A stretch of 64,000 bases of DNA, taken from contig CM061241.1 of assembly GCA_030848705.1 (NCBI GenBank), forward strand, positions 80,361,178 through 80,425,177, written 5' to 3'. The DNA comes from Heracleum sosnowskyi. Lineage: Eukaryota > Streptophyta > Magnoliopsida > Apiales > Apiaceae. The position numbers and the translations under genes are program-made. Shown one piece after another: positions 21,404 to 32,308 of this stretch. How positions within the stretch are numbered: the stretch's first letter is position 1; the number at the start of each line of letters is the position of its first letter. Under the pieces are notes generated by a model, which saw only the letters and a program-made list of their open reading frames with translations, was not told where the DNA came from and searched no databases.

Positions 21404-21408
21404 GGGTA
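21404..21408. other. Target-site duplication GGGTA, left
   Basis: GGGTA immediately before the LTR at 21409; the same five bases follow it at 21954-21958 and follow the second LTR at 28997-29001. Confidence 0.85.
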
Positions 21409-21953
21409 TGTTGCCCAGTAATAAACAATTGTAGAAGGGGGGTTGAATACAATTGTATAAGATTCTCGACTTAGTAAAGTATATATCACAAATATGAAAG
21501 AATGATAACAACTTTATTAAATCTGATATAAAACTGTTACAAACTCTCTCAAGAAATTCTGTGTTCTTGAGAGCTGCTAGGTTACAAAAATACTCGTGTA
21601 TGCGATTGATATAAAATCAAAATCTAAACTGTGTTTATATACTACACAGCTTCTCTATCAATGATAAGTCCTAATCAATTACAAAGATTGAAATCTATCC
21701 TAAATTGATAGCTGCATTACTACAAACCAGGAACCGACAAAATAAACTTCCATGTTTAACTAGACTCCAAATATAACTCGAAGTAGGAATCCTGATCAGC
21801 TTCCAGTCCTGATGATCAATCCTGATCCCAGTCCTGATATAACTCTGATACTGACGCTTGATCAAATACTGATGACCATGCAATACTGATGACGTCAGCA
21901 ATCCTGATCAGTTTAAGTCTAGATCCTGACGATCATTGAATCCTGATCTAACA
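21409..21953 (-). repeat. LTR A of minus-strand Sirevirus-type element (solo-like)
   Basis: 545 bases, TGTTGCCCAG ... CTAACA on the plus strand, i.e. TGTTAG...CAACA on the element strand. It is flanked on both sides by GGGTA, as a solo LTR would be. It matches LTR B (28469-28996) with about five substitutions by eye and one 17-base insertion (a repeat of the ATACTGATGAC unit). It holds a cluster of CCTGATC/ATCAGGA repeats and a TGACGTCA palindrome at 21890-21897. Confidence 0.93.
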
Positions 21954-22039
21954 GGGTAATTAAGTAAAATCAATAAATACCGACCGTCCACCCGACTACC
22001 AAACTTTTAATGTTTCGTCTTTAATAATAATAACTTAAA

Positions 22040-22275
22040 ACCTGTGCGATGCACGGATTGTTAATTGTTGTTTTATTATTTACTTTTTAATATTTTATTA
22101 ATTGTATTTGTTAAAAAAAATAAGTGGGTTTATTAAAATAGCTAAATGCTTTTAAATAATTTAAAACATTAGAATGGATTTTAAAATAAATAAGTAAGTT
22201 TGCCCGTTATATTTTTGGAAAATGAGAAGTTTCAGTAAGGAAAAATAGAAAATGTAACATGTTTAGTTCGGAAGA
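22040..22275 (-). mobile_element. Helitron-like repeat, family 1, partial
   Basis: Begins TTAAAACCTGTGCGATGCACGG (perfect GTGC-GCAC hairpin) and runs through one internal unit before identity is lost at the GGAAGAGGAGGAGTTT sequence. Repeated at 29085-29317 in the right-hand duplicate. Confidence 0.6.
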
Positions 22276-23680
22276 GGAGGAGTTTCGGTAACGAAAAATA
22301 CACCCCCTCATTCACAATCCCACCTAATTCCCTTCGTTTTTAATTTGATTTTTCTCGTCAATCGGTGAATTTTGTTTGAAATCTGATTTCATTGTATTTT
22401 TCTCTATCTTCCAACGATCAATTTGTATACAATATATGATATATTTCGACGCGCTTTATGAATTTTTTATTTGGTTTCTAGTTTCTAGTCCAGGGTTCCA
22501 TTAAAATAAGACCATATATATAGAGAGAAAAAAGAACCTAAGGTTAACCTTAGGAAATTTACTAAGGTAACATAATTTTTTAGTATAAATTTTTAATTTT
22601 AATGGTAATTTTGTAATTATACATAATATTCTGAAAGTACAATAGTACCATCGTGTTTTAAAATTTAAATGAGATTTTACGTTAAATTCAATATGTTAAA
22701 TTTAATTGTTGTTAAATATTGTGATTCTAATATTAGAAAATCAATTTTTACGAAAAATAAAGTGTTATAATAGTGTTTTTTATTGTTTATTATATAAAGT
22801 GTAACCATATATATATATATATTCTGCAATATATATCTTATTTTTTTAAATAATAGGTATACTACATATTAAACTAATACTAATTATATTATGCACAATT
22901 CACGTATTACTTTAAATATTTATTTTACATATAGTTTACATTTTTTAAATATTTATTTTTCTTACAAATGATTTAATTATAATACATTTTATAATTAATC
23001 CTGTGTTTTAAGATAAATAGGTTCTAAAGATTTTTTTAAATTAAATTGTTAAATGTGTTTTAAGTTTTTTAATTAGAAAATGTTTGTTAAATATTTTGAT
23101 TATAGTGAATTTTTAAAATAATTAATCGCGTGCTTTAAGATGTCCTACAAATTTGTTTAATTAAATAGCTAGATGTGTTTTAATTAGAATATATTTGTAA
23201 AAAAGTTAGGCTCATTTTAATAAATTTTGAATAAGGTCATGTGGTTATATTTTATTAGGGCAAAAAAATATTTAAGTAAAAAATAATTAAATAATGATAA
23301 TTAAGGTAAAAAAACTAAGTAAAACCAGATTTAAATAAGGTCATAAAGATGTTATTATATTTTATTTTTCACCCAAAAAAAGTAAGTAAAGAACAATTAA
23401 GTGAAAACATTTGGCACAAAAAAATAGTTAAAATACCGATCAAAATTTTAATATTTCATTCTTATTTTTAAGGGCATATTTTATTTTTAATAGTAATATA
23501 AATATGAGAATAAGGATTTTGAGATCAAGGATATGTAGTGCATTATTTGTATGCAATTAATTCTTTACTTTTCTAATTTAAATACAAAACAAAAATATGG
23601 TAAGTAAATATTTACTAATAAATAATTAGATTTATTCATATACAAGGCTTTTGTACTGATCTCCAGTAAAAGTATTCTAA

Positions 23681-24015
23681 GAGCATCTCCAGTTACGTTA
23701 GCTAAATTGGTTGACTATAATGACATTTTTTATTAATACAACCTGTAAGAGTATGTACTCCAATGTGATTGACTATATGGTTGACTATATTTTAAAAATA
23801 GTATGTTATTTCAAGTTATTAAAAAATAGAATATATTATTTTAATACGGTAACAGATGTAGTGGAAGTTTACTACAGCTCCCTATAAATTCAACAAAAAT
23901 GGCTAACGAAAAGGGATGCCTTAAATTATAGATAACATGAGTGATGAAAATTTTAAAAATTATAGGCATACCAACTAAGCTTTTAGCTAATGATTTTTAC
24001 CCTTTGGAGATGTTC
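23681..24015. mobile_element. PIF/Harbinger (Tourist-like) MITE, copy 1
   Basis: Ends GAGCATCTCC / GGAGATGTTC with TAA on both sides (23678-23680, 24016-24018). 335 bases, non-coding. Confidence 0.85.
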
Positions 24016-24189
24016 TAATATTAATTTTAGGATCTTTATTCTCTATAAATATATGAAAATGTTTTATAAAAATAACTATTTTATTAAAGATCTTATATAT
24101 GTTTAACAATCAAAATAGTGTTTGGGAGCTATAGCAAGTTTTCACTTATATCGTCTGTTTGGCATCTTCGGTTTCGCTCCTCTAATTGC

Positions 24190-27100
24190 AGTGAGATACA
24201 ATAAAGAGCCAATCATCCGTCTGTAGTGAGTTACATCTACCTCAGCACCTTGATCAGGATCAAGTTTGGTAGCTGTAGCTATGGGAGTACTTGTAGTAGC
24301 ACAGTCTTCCATGTTAAACCTTTTCAATAAATTCATTGTATACTTTGACTGATTAATAAAAATTCCATCATCAGTCTGTTTAACTTGAAGACCAAGAAAA
24401 TAACTCATTTCTCCCATCATGCTCATTTGATATCTTGACTGCATAAGCTTAGAAAACTTTTCACATAGCTTATTGTTTGTTGACCCAAAAATGATATCAT
24501 CAACATAAATCTGAACTAAAAGCAAATCCTTACCACGATTCAAATAAAATAGAGTTTTATCAATGGTACCTCTTTTGAATCCACTTTCTAGTAAGAACTG
24601 AGCTAAGGTTTCATACCATGCTCTTGGAGCTTGCTTTAGTCCATAAAGTGCTTTATCCAATCTATAGACATGATTTGGATATTTAGGATCAATGAAACCA
24701 GGAGGTTGTTCAACATAGACTTCTTCCTCCAGTTCACCATTTAAGAAAGCACTTTTAACATCCATCTGGAAAACCTTGAATTTCTTATGAGCTGCATAAG
24801 CTAGAAAGATCCTGATGGCTTCTAGTCTTGCAACAGGAGCAAAAGTTTCATCATAGTCAATTCCTTCTTGTTGAGAATACCCCTTTGCAACTAGCCTAGC
24901 TTTGTTTCTGATTATTACTCCATCAGAATCAGTCTTGTTCTTGAAAATCCACTTTGTACCAACAATTGACCTGTTCTTTGGTCTTGGTACCAGTTTCCAG
25001 ACTTCATTCCTTTAAAATTCATTCAATTCTTCTTGCATTGCAGTAACCTAATCAGCATCTTTGAGTGCATCTTCAACTTTCTTAGGTTCCTCCTTGGATA
25101 GAAAGTTATTGTATAGACATTCATTCTGAGTTGCACTTCTTGTCTGAACACATGCATCAGGATCTCCAATGATCAAATCAGGAGTATAACTTGCAGTCCA
25201 TTTCCTTGTTGGTGGTAAATCAGTCCTTGAAGTAGATGCTCCCCCTGGATTGGTGTTATCTTGATTTGAAGAATTTGCTTCAGTAGAAGCTCCCCCTGAA
25301 TTGTTGAAATCTCTTCCTGATGAATTATCAGGATCATCATTTGAATCAGTATCTGAAGAATTTTGTCCTGATGATTGAGTTGACTCTGAACTTGTAGTAG
25401 AATGTTGTTGCTCCCCCTCAACATTTGCACTACTAGATGTATTACCATTATTTGTATCATCAGAATTAGCACCATCAGCATTTGGTGTGACATCAGGATT
25501 TGATGGATCATCATGATTTGGTGACCCATCAGGATCTGATGAATTGACAGGATCTGATGAATTGACAGGATCTGATTCACTTTCTTCAGGTTCCTTGGTA
25601 GCTTCATTTTCAAAAATCAGCCTATCATGAGAGTCTTCATTGATTCCAGTTATCTTCTTATCATCAAAAGATACATGTATTGATTCCATGACAGTTCTTG
25701 TTCTCAAATTAAAAACTCTGAAGGCTCTTGATGCAGGATAGCCTATGAAAATTCCTTCATCAGCCTTAGTTTCAAATTTTCCTAACTGATCAGGATGAGT
25801 TCTGAGAACAAAACATTTACAGCCAAACACATGCAGATGCTTCAAACTTGGTTTCTTCTCCTTGAGAGATTGATTAGGAGTAACACCATGTATGTTTATC
25901 AATGTAAGATTCTGTGTATAACATGCTGTGTTGACTGCTTCTGCCCAGAAATATGTAGGTAACTTAGCTTCTTCCAATATAGTTCTGCCAGCTTCAATAA
26001 GAGTTCTATTTTTCCTTTCAACTACTCCATTTTGCTGAGGTGTGCCAGGAGCAGAGAATTGTTGAATAATTTCTTTGTATTTGCAGAACTCTTCCATCTT
26101 TGAATTCTTAAATTCAATACCATTATCACTCCTCAGTATCTTGACTTTGAACTTTGTGGATGTCTCAATCATTCTCACATGATCCAACAGTATTTCAGGA
26201 GTTTCATCTTTTCTGTGCATAAAATACACCCAGGTGAATCTAGAATATTCATCAACAATTACAAGAGTGTACCTTTTCTTACTGATGGACAAAATGTTGA
26301 CTGGACCAAATAGATCAAGATGCAACATGTGATATGGTTCTTCAATAGAGGATTCAGATTTACTCTTGAATGATGTCCTTCTCTGTTTAGCCTTTTGACA
26401 TGCATCACAGAGTCCATCAGGAGTATATAACACTTTTGGCAATCCTCTAACTAAATCTTTCTTAACCAACTCATTGATATTGCTGAAGTTGAGATGAGAA
26501 AGCTTCTTGTGCCAATTCCAACATTTCCTAGGTGCATTCGGGATATATTTATAACCATTCTCTTTATTAATCCCAATTTTACCATTCCTGTTCCTCTTAA
26601 CAGTAGCTTCCTTTTTCCTATCTGTAACCTCACAAATTTTATCCTTAAGTTGTTTCTGAGACAGTAAACCTATATTTTTAGTCACTTTACTCAAGACAGG
26701 TTTAGACTTAATAATTTTGACACTTTGAACAGAAGTAGATCCCTTTTCAAAAGTTGAATTGGAATCCTTACCAAAAACAAAATTAACAGGAGTAATCTTA
26801 GATTTGGTTTTGTCTATAACATGTCTATAGGTTTTTGGACTAACTGTCTCATCAATAACAATTTTCTCTTTCAATTTCTTATCTTCATCTGACTTATAAC
26901 CTAGACACTCTTTCCAGTTCTTAGAGGTATTAATCTCATGAAATTTTCTACCAGAGTGTGTCCAAGTTCTGATTTTCTCATTAGCATCCTCAAGTTCTTT
27001 TTCAAGAGCAGTACATTTAAGTTTCATCTCTAAGTACATGTGTTTAGCATTGTCACATTCTATCTGTAATTTTTGCATAAGAGAAAATTCAGCTTCTAGA

Positions 27101-28419
27101 TGCTCATTCCTTTTTCTAAGTTCAGACATCTCAGATAAGATTCTAGAATTTTCAGCAGTCCGACTTCTAAAGCTAATATGCAATGACTTTAGAAAGCGTC
27201 TTAACTCAGAAGCATTATCAGTATCAAAATCAAAGACAGTATTAAGTACCTTATCATCAGGAATAGCAGTATCATCAGTATTGGCCATTAGGGCATAGTT
27301 GACCACCTCAGTATCAGATTCTGAGGAAGAGTCCATCCAATCCTCGTTTGATGTTATGAGTGCATTTGTTTTCTTGCATTCAGAAGCAAAGTGACCTATA
27401 CCATTACACTTGTAGCATCTAACCTTTGACTTGTCAAATTTGCTACCCTTGCTGTCTTTTTTGATATACTTGTCTTTGTCTGCATTGAAGGTCCTTTTCT
27501 GAAAGTTGCCTTGTCTTCTAGCCTTCCTGAATTTCAACTTTTTGAAGCCTCTGACAATCATAGCAACCACCTCTTCCATGTCTGAGTCAGAAGAGTCATC
27601 ATCAGTATTGGCATCAGGATTGCCATCAGTATCTGATGATGAGTCATCAGGATCTGACTCAACTATTCTTGTTTTCTTCTTAGAGACCTCCACAGCTTTT
27701 CCTTTTGATTTAGCCTCTGCTTTCAAAGCAATAGATTTTGCCTTGCTGCCTTTCTTATTCTTTCTCTGTTGAACTTCAAGATCATGAGTTCTTAGCATTC
27801 CATAGACTTCATCAAGAGACACAGTGTTGAGATCATACTGATGTCTAATGATCGAGGTATGTGTATCCCATTCTTCAGGTAAGGCTCTTAGAAACTTGGT
27901 ATTTGAATCTTCAGAAACATACTCTTTGCCAACTAGAGATAGGTTATTCAGGAGTGTCAGGAATCTATCATATAAATCAGTCAGGCTCTCATCAGGTCTA
28001 GCATCGAATTGTTCATATTCTTGAATCAAAAGAGCCCTTCTGTTCTTCTTGACAGATTCAGATCCCTGGCACTGAGTTTCCAAAGTATCCCAGATTTCTT
28101 TTGCAGACTTGCATGCAATCACCCTGTTGGACATGACAGCATAAAGACCATTGTGCAGAATATTCTTTATCTTTGCATCCCTTAGCACATGAGCTTTTTC
28201 TTCTGGAGTCCATTCACTCTTCGCCTTGACCACATAATGTTCAGGTACAGTTTCTGTTCGTTCTATGATCCTTGTAGGTATATATGGTCCATCCCGAATC
28301 CTGTCCAAGTAGTCAGGATCCATAGCCTCCAGGTACATCAACATCTTTACCTTCCATGTTGGATATTCTGATTTCTTCAGGATGGGAATTTTCATGCTTT
28401 CATACTTGGTTGTCGACAT
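24190..28419 (-). pseudogene. Gag-integrase-RT polyprotein with protease deleted and two stops
   Basis: Start taken at the ATG at 28419 (MSTTKYESMKIPIL), 47 bases after the PBS; the upstream in-frame extension into the LTR is spurious. Gag has a retrotransposon Gag fold region, a CYKCNGIGHFASEC zinc knuckle near 27370-27411 and coiled coil. At ~26520 the text jumps from the Gag tail (YKYIPNAPRKC) straight into the pre-integrase finger (WNWHKKLSHLNF), in frame, so the DSG protease is gone. Integrase (HLDLFGP, RSDNGIEF, NGVVERKN) is followed by an acidic linker, then stop codons at 25048-25050 (Trp codon to TAG) and 25012-25014, then RT with YVDDIIFGS near 24496-24522. It ends in foreign codons after LLYLTA. 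Confidence 0.9.
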
Positions 28420-28454
28420 CTTAGATCGTATCTGATTCAAATTTAAATCAGTTT

Positions 28455-28466
28455 GCTCTGATACCA
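28455..28466 (-). other. Primer-binding site, initiator tRNA-Met
   Basis: TGGTATCAGAGC on the minus strand, two bases inside LTR B; complementary to the 3' end of plant initiator tRNA-Met, as known for Sireviruses and most Copia elements. Confidence 0.92.
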
Positions 28467-28468
28467 AT

Positions 28469-28996
28469 TGTTGCCCAGTAGTAAACAATTGTAGAAGGGG
28501 GGTTGAATACAATTGTATAAGATTCTCGACTTAGTAAAGTATATATCACAAATATGAAAGAATGATAACAGCTTTATTAAATCTGATATAAAACTGTTAC
28601 AAACTCTCTCAAGAAATTCTGTGTTCTTGAGAGCTGCTAGGTTACAAAAATACTCGTGTATGTGATTGATATAAAATCAAAACCTAAACTGTGTTTATAT
28701 ACTACACAGCTTCTCTATCAATGATAAGTCCTAATCAATTACAAAGATTGAAACCTATCCTAAATTGATAGCTGCATTACTACAAACCAGGAACCGACAA
28801 AATAAACTTCCATGTTTAACTAGACTCCAAATATAACTCGAAGTAGGAATCCTGATCAGCTTCCAGTCCTGATGATCAATCCTGATCCCAGTCCTGATAT
28901 AACTCTGATACTGACGCTTGATCAAATACTGATGACGTCAGCAATCCTGATCAGTTTAAGTCTAGATCCTGACGATCATTGAATCCTGATCTAACA
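28469..28996 (-). repeat. LTR B (5' LTR of the minus-strand element)
   Basis: 528 bases, bounded by TG/CA, next to the PBS and followed by the target duplication GGGTA at 28997-29001. On the element strand a TATA box (TATATAAA) lies at ~28701-28694, placing the likely transcript start near 28665. It has the same CCTGATC repeats as LTR A and TGACGTCA at 28933-28940, a core bound by bZIP/TGA factors in plants. Confidence 0.93.
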
Positions 28997-31230
28997 GGGT
29001 AATTAAGTAAAATCAATAAATACCGACCGTCCACCCGACTACCAAACTTTTAATGTTTCGTCTTTAATAATAATAACTTAAAACCCGTGCGATGCACGGA
29101 TTGTTAATTGTTGTTTTATTATTTACTTTTTAATATTTTATTAATTGTATTTGTTAAAAAAAAAAAGTGGGTTTATTAAAATAGCTAAATGCTTTTAAAT
29201 AATTTAAAACATTAGAATGGATTTTAAAATAAATAAGTAAGTTTGCCCGTTATATTTTTGGAAAATGAGAAGTTTCAGTAAGGAAAAATAGAAAATGTAA
29301 CATGTTTAGTTCGGAAGAGGAGGAGTTTCGGTAACGAAAAATACACCCCCTCATTCACAATCCCACCTAATTCCCTTCGTTTTTAATTTGATTTTTCTCG
29401 TCAATCGGTGAATTTTTTTTGAAATCTGATTTCATTGTATTTTTCTCTATCTTCCAACGATCAATTTGTATACAATATATGATATATTTCGACGCGCTTT
29501 ATGAATTTTTTATTTGGTTTCTAGTTTCTAGTCCAGGGTTCCATTAAAATAAGACCATATATATAGAGAGAAAAAAGAACCTAAGGTTAACCTTAGGAAA
29601 TTTACTAAGGTAACATAATTTTTTAGTATAAATTTTTAATTTTAATGGTAATTTTGTAATTATACATAATATTCTGAAAGTACAATAGTACCATCGTGTT
29701 TTAAAATTTAAATGAGATTTTACGTTAAATTCAATATGTTAAATTTAATTGTTGTTAAATATTGTGATTCTAATATTAGAAAATCAATTTTTACGAAAAA
29801 TAAAGTGTTATAATAGTGTTTTTTATTGTTTATTATATAAAGTGTAACCATATATATATATATATTCTGCAATATATATCTTATTTTTTTAGATAATAGG
29901 TATAATACATATTAAACTAATACTAATTATATTATGCACAATTCACGTATTACTTTAAATATTTATTTTACATATAGTTTACATTTTTTAAATATTTATT
30001 TTTCTTACAAATGATTTAATTATAATACATTTTATAATTAATCATGTGTTTTAAGATAAATAGGTTCTAAAGATTTTTTTAAATTAAATTGTTAAATGTG
30101 TTTTAAGTTTTTTAATTAGAAAATGTTTGTTAAATATTTTGATTATAGTGAATTTTTAAAATAATTAATCGCGTGCTTTAAGATGTCCTACAAATTTGTT
30201 TAATTAAATAGCTAGATGTGTTTTAATTAGAATATATTTGTAAAAAAGTTAGGCTCATTTTAATAAATTTTGAATAAGGTCATGTGGTTATATTTTATTA
30301 GGGCAAAAAAATATTTAAGTAAAAAATAATTAAATAATGATAATTAAGGTAAAAAAACTAAGTAAAACCAGATTTAAATAAGGTCATAAAGATGTTATTA
30401 TATTTTATTTTTCACCCAAAAAAAGTAAGTAAAGAACAATTAAGTGAAAACATTTGGCACAAAAAAATAGTTAAAATACCGATCAAAATTTTAATATTTC
30501 ATTCTTATTTTTAAGGGCATATTTTATTTTTAATAGTAATATAAATATGAGAATAAGGATTTTGAGATCAAGGATATGTAGTGCATTATTTGTATGCAAT
30601 TAATTCTTTACTTTTCTAATTTAAATACAAAACAAAAATATGGTAAGTAAATATTTACTAATAAATAATTAGATTTATTCATATACAAGGCTTTTGTACT
30701 GATCTCCAGTAAAAGTATTCTAAGAGCATCTCCAGTTACGTTAGCTAAATTGGTTGACTATAATGACATTTTTTATTAATACAACCTGTAAGAGTATGTA
30801 CTCCAATGTGATTGACTATATGGTTGATTATATTTTAAAAATAGTATGTTATTTCAAGTTATTAAAAAATAGAATATATTATTTTAATACAGTAACAGAT
30901 GTAGTGGAAGTTTACTACAACTCCCTATAAATTCAACAAAAATGGCTAACGAAAAGGGATGCCTTAAATTATAGATAACATGAGTGATGAAAATTTTAAA
31001 AATTATAGGCATACCAAATAAGCTTTTAGCTAATGATTTTTACCCCTTGGAGATGTTCTAATATTAATTTTAGGATCTTTATTCTTTATAAATATATGAA
31101 AAAGTTTTATAAAAATAACTATTTTATTAAAGATCTTATATATGTTTAACAATCAAAATAGTGTTTGGGAGCTATAGCAAGTTTTCACTTATATCTTTGG
31201 CATCTTCGGTTTCGCTTTCTCTAATTTCAG
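28997..31230. repeat. 2.2-kb duplicated flank, right (original) copy
   Basis: Continues into unrelated DNA after CTCTAATTTCAGTTGG, so this is probably the original flank of the insertion. Contents as for the left copy, including Helitron-like sequence at 29085-29317 and a MITE at 30724-31058. Confidence 0.9.
30724..31058. mobile_element. PIF/Harbinger (Tourist-like) MITE, copy 2
   Basis: Same as copy 1: GAGCATCTCC / GGAGATGTTC ends, TAA duplication at 30721-30723 and 31059-31061. It was carried along in the flank duplication rather than inserted independently. Confidence 0.85.
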
Positions 31231-32308
31231 TTGGTGTAACTGAAAACTCAAACTCTGAACTATAACATGACTTAATTGTATGAAGGTTAATTATGATGCT
31301 ACTGGTTGTGTAGGTTGGATTTTTCGGAAATTCATTGTAATCTTTTTTTGTTCAAATAATATTTTTATTCTGCATGTTAAGCGATCCGGAAACAAATCAG
31401 CTAATTATTTAGTTCATTTATTTGTTTTTCAACCTGATTGTATAGTCTATTAGAGATTTGTCGCGATCGAGTTTATTTCAAGTTAATGAAATTTGTTTTA
31501 AATTTATCAAAAAAAAAAGAAGTAGAGTGTACGTGGAGCTCTATTTTTTGTTCACACTCGCAACTTATCTCAACTCATGTCTTGATTTCTTTTGTTGATA
31601 AATATTTTTATTTTCATTTCTTCCTCTCTTTTATTTAAAAACCAACGATATTTTATATTAGTTCGTATTCAGAGTTTTAATCATTTTCCCTTCTTTCTCT
31701 ATTTTATTTTTATTAAATTATTATAAAAATGTGTTTGAAATCCATGTATTATTAGTTTTTATTATTTACACCTACAGTGGATTTGAAATTCAAATATCAA
31801 AATCTATGTATTAATTAATTATTTTTTAAAAAATTAAGAGTAATTTACAAAATGATAACCATATTTTACACCAGTTTAAAAAAAAGTGACCAAATTTTCA
31901 AGTTTACAAATTAATGATAATTTAGGTGTTAGAGTAAGACCCAAATGAATGTTATGCTATATATTTCAACAATTTCAGTGCCTTAATTAATTAGCCCAAG
32001 CCAGACCTCCATTGATATATCTGAACTCAATTACTTAAAAATTCTTGTCTTGAGTCTTGACAACCGGGGTCGGAGCATATAGTTTCAATTTTATCCAAAA
32101 CCATACTCCCACCAAAACCATACTCCCACTAAGGCACTAACCCACTGAACAAAGTACAAAGGCTGTAGAAAATAATGTAGCCTGAGGATGTTCTTTTATT
32201 CTCACAATACTTCCATTTTACCAGTAGAACATGTTGAATGCCTGTCTACAAAAACACATTGAGTAACTGAATTCATAACAACTAAATACCAAAACTAACT
32301 ATATAAGT
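31231..32308. other. Intergenic before the protease array
   Basis: AT-rich, no gene recognised. A short tandem AAAACCATACTCCCAC occurs twice at ~32096-32130. The last ~100 bases are likely the 3' UTR of the first protease gene. Confidence 0.35.

Larger units (their letters stand above)
21157..22035 (-). mobile_element. Helitron-like repeat, family 1, split by LTR
   Basis: The same internal units appear at 21160-21403. The repeat resumes at 21959 after the LTR and its GGGTA duplication and ends with ACCAAACTTTTAATGTTTCG. The retrotransposon therefore landed inside a pre-existing copy. Confidence 0.6.
21954..24190. repeat. 2.2-kb duplicated flank, left copy
   Basis: Nearly identical to 28997-31230, with roughly a dozen substitutions by eye. 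It contains the end of one Helitron-like copy, part of another, AT-rich DNA with the palindrome CCTAAGGTTAACCTTAGG, and a Harbinger-type MITE. It ends within CTCTAATTGCAGTGAG, where it joins the truncated pol of the minus-strand element. Confidence 0.93.
24190..28468 (-). mobile_element. Body of minus-strand Sirevirus-type element, truncated at RNase H
   Basis: Runs from the PBS at its 5' end (28466) through gag, integrase and RT to an abrupt stop at ~24190, where the RNase H part should begin. RNase H, the polypurine tract and an adjoining 3' LTR are missing; instead the duplicated host flank follows. The element cannot replicate on its own. Confidence 0.93.

Noticed and set aside
25173..25613. 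146-codon minus-strand frame rich in Ile/Gln/His
   Set aside because: Shadow of the Asp/Ser/Asn-rich linker of the retrotransposon polyprotein in another frame.
28420..28512. Start of the minus-strand Gag inside the LTR
   Set aside because: The extension covers the LTR end and PBS; the ATG at 28419 after the PBS is the usual Gag start.
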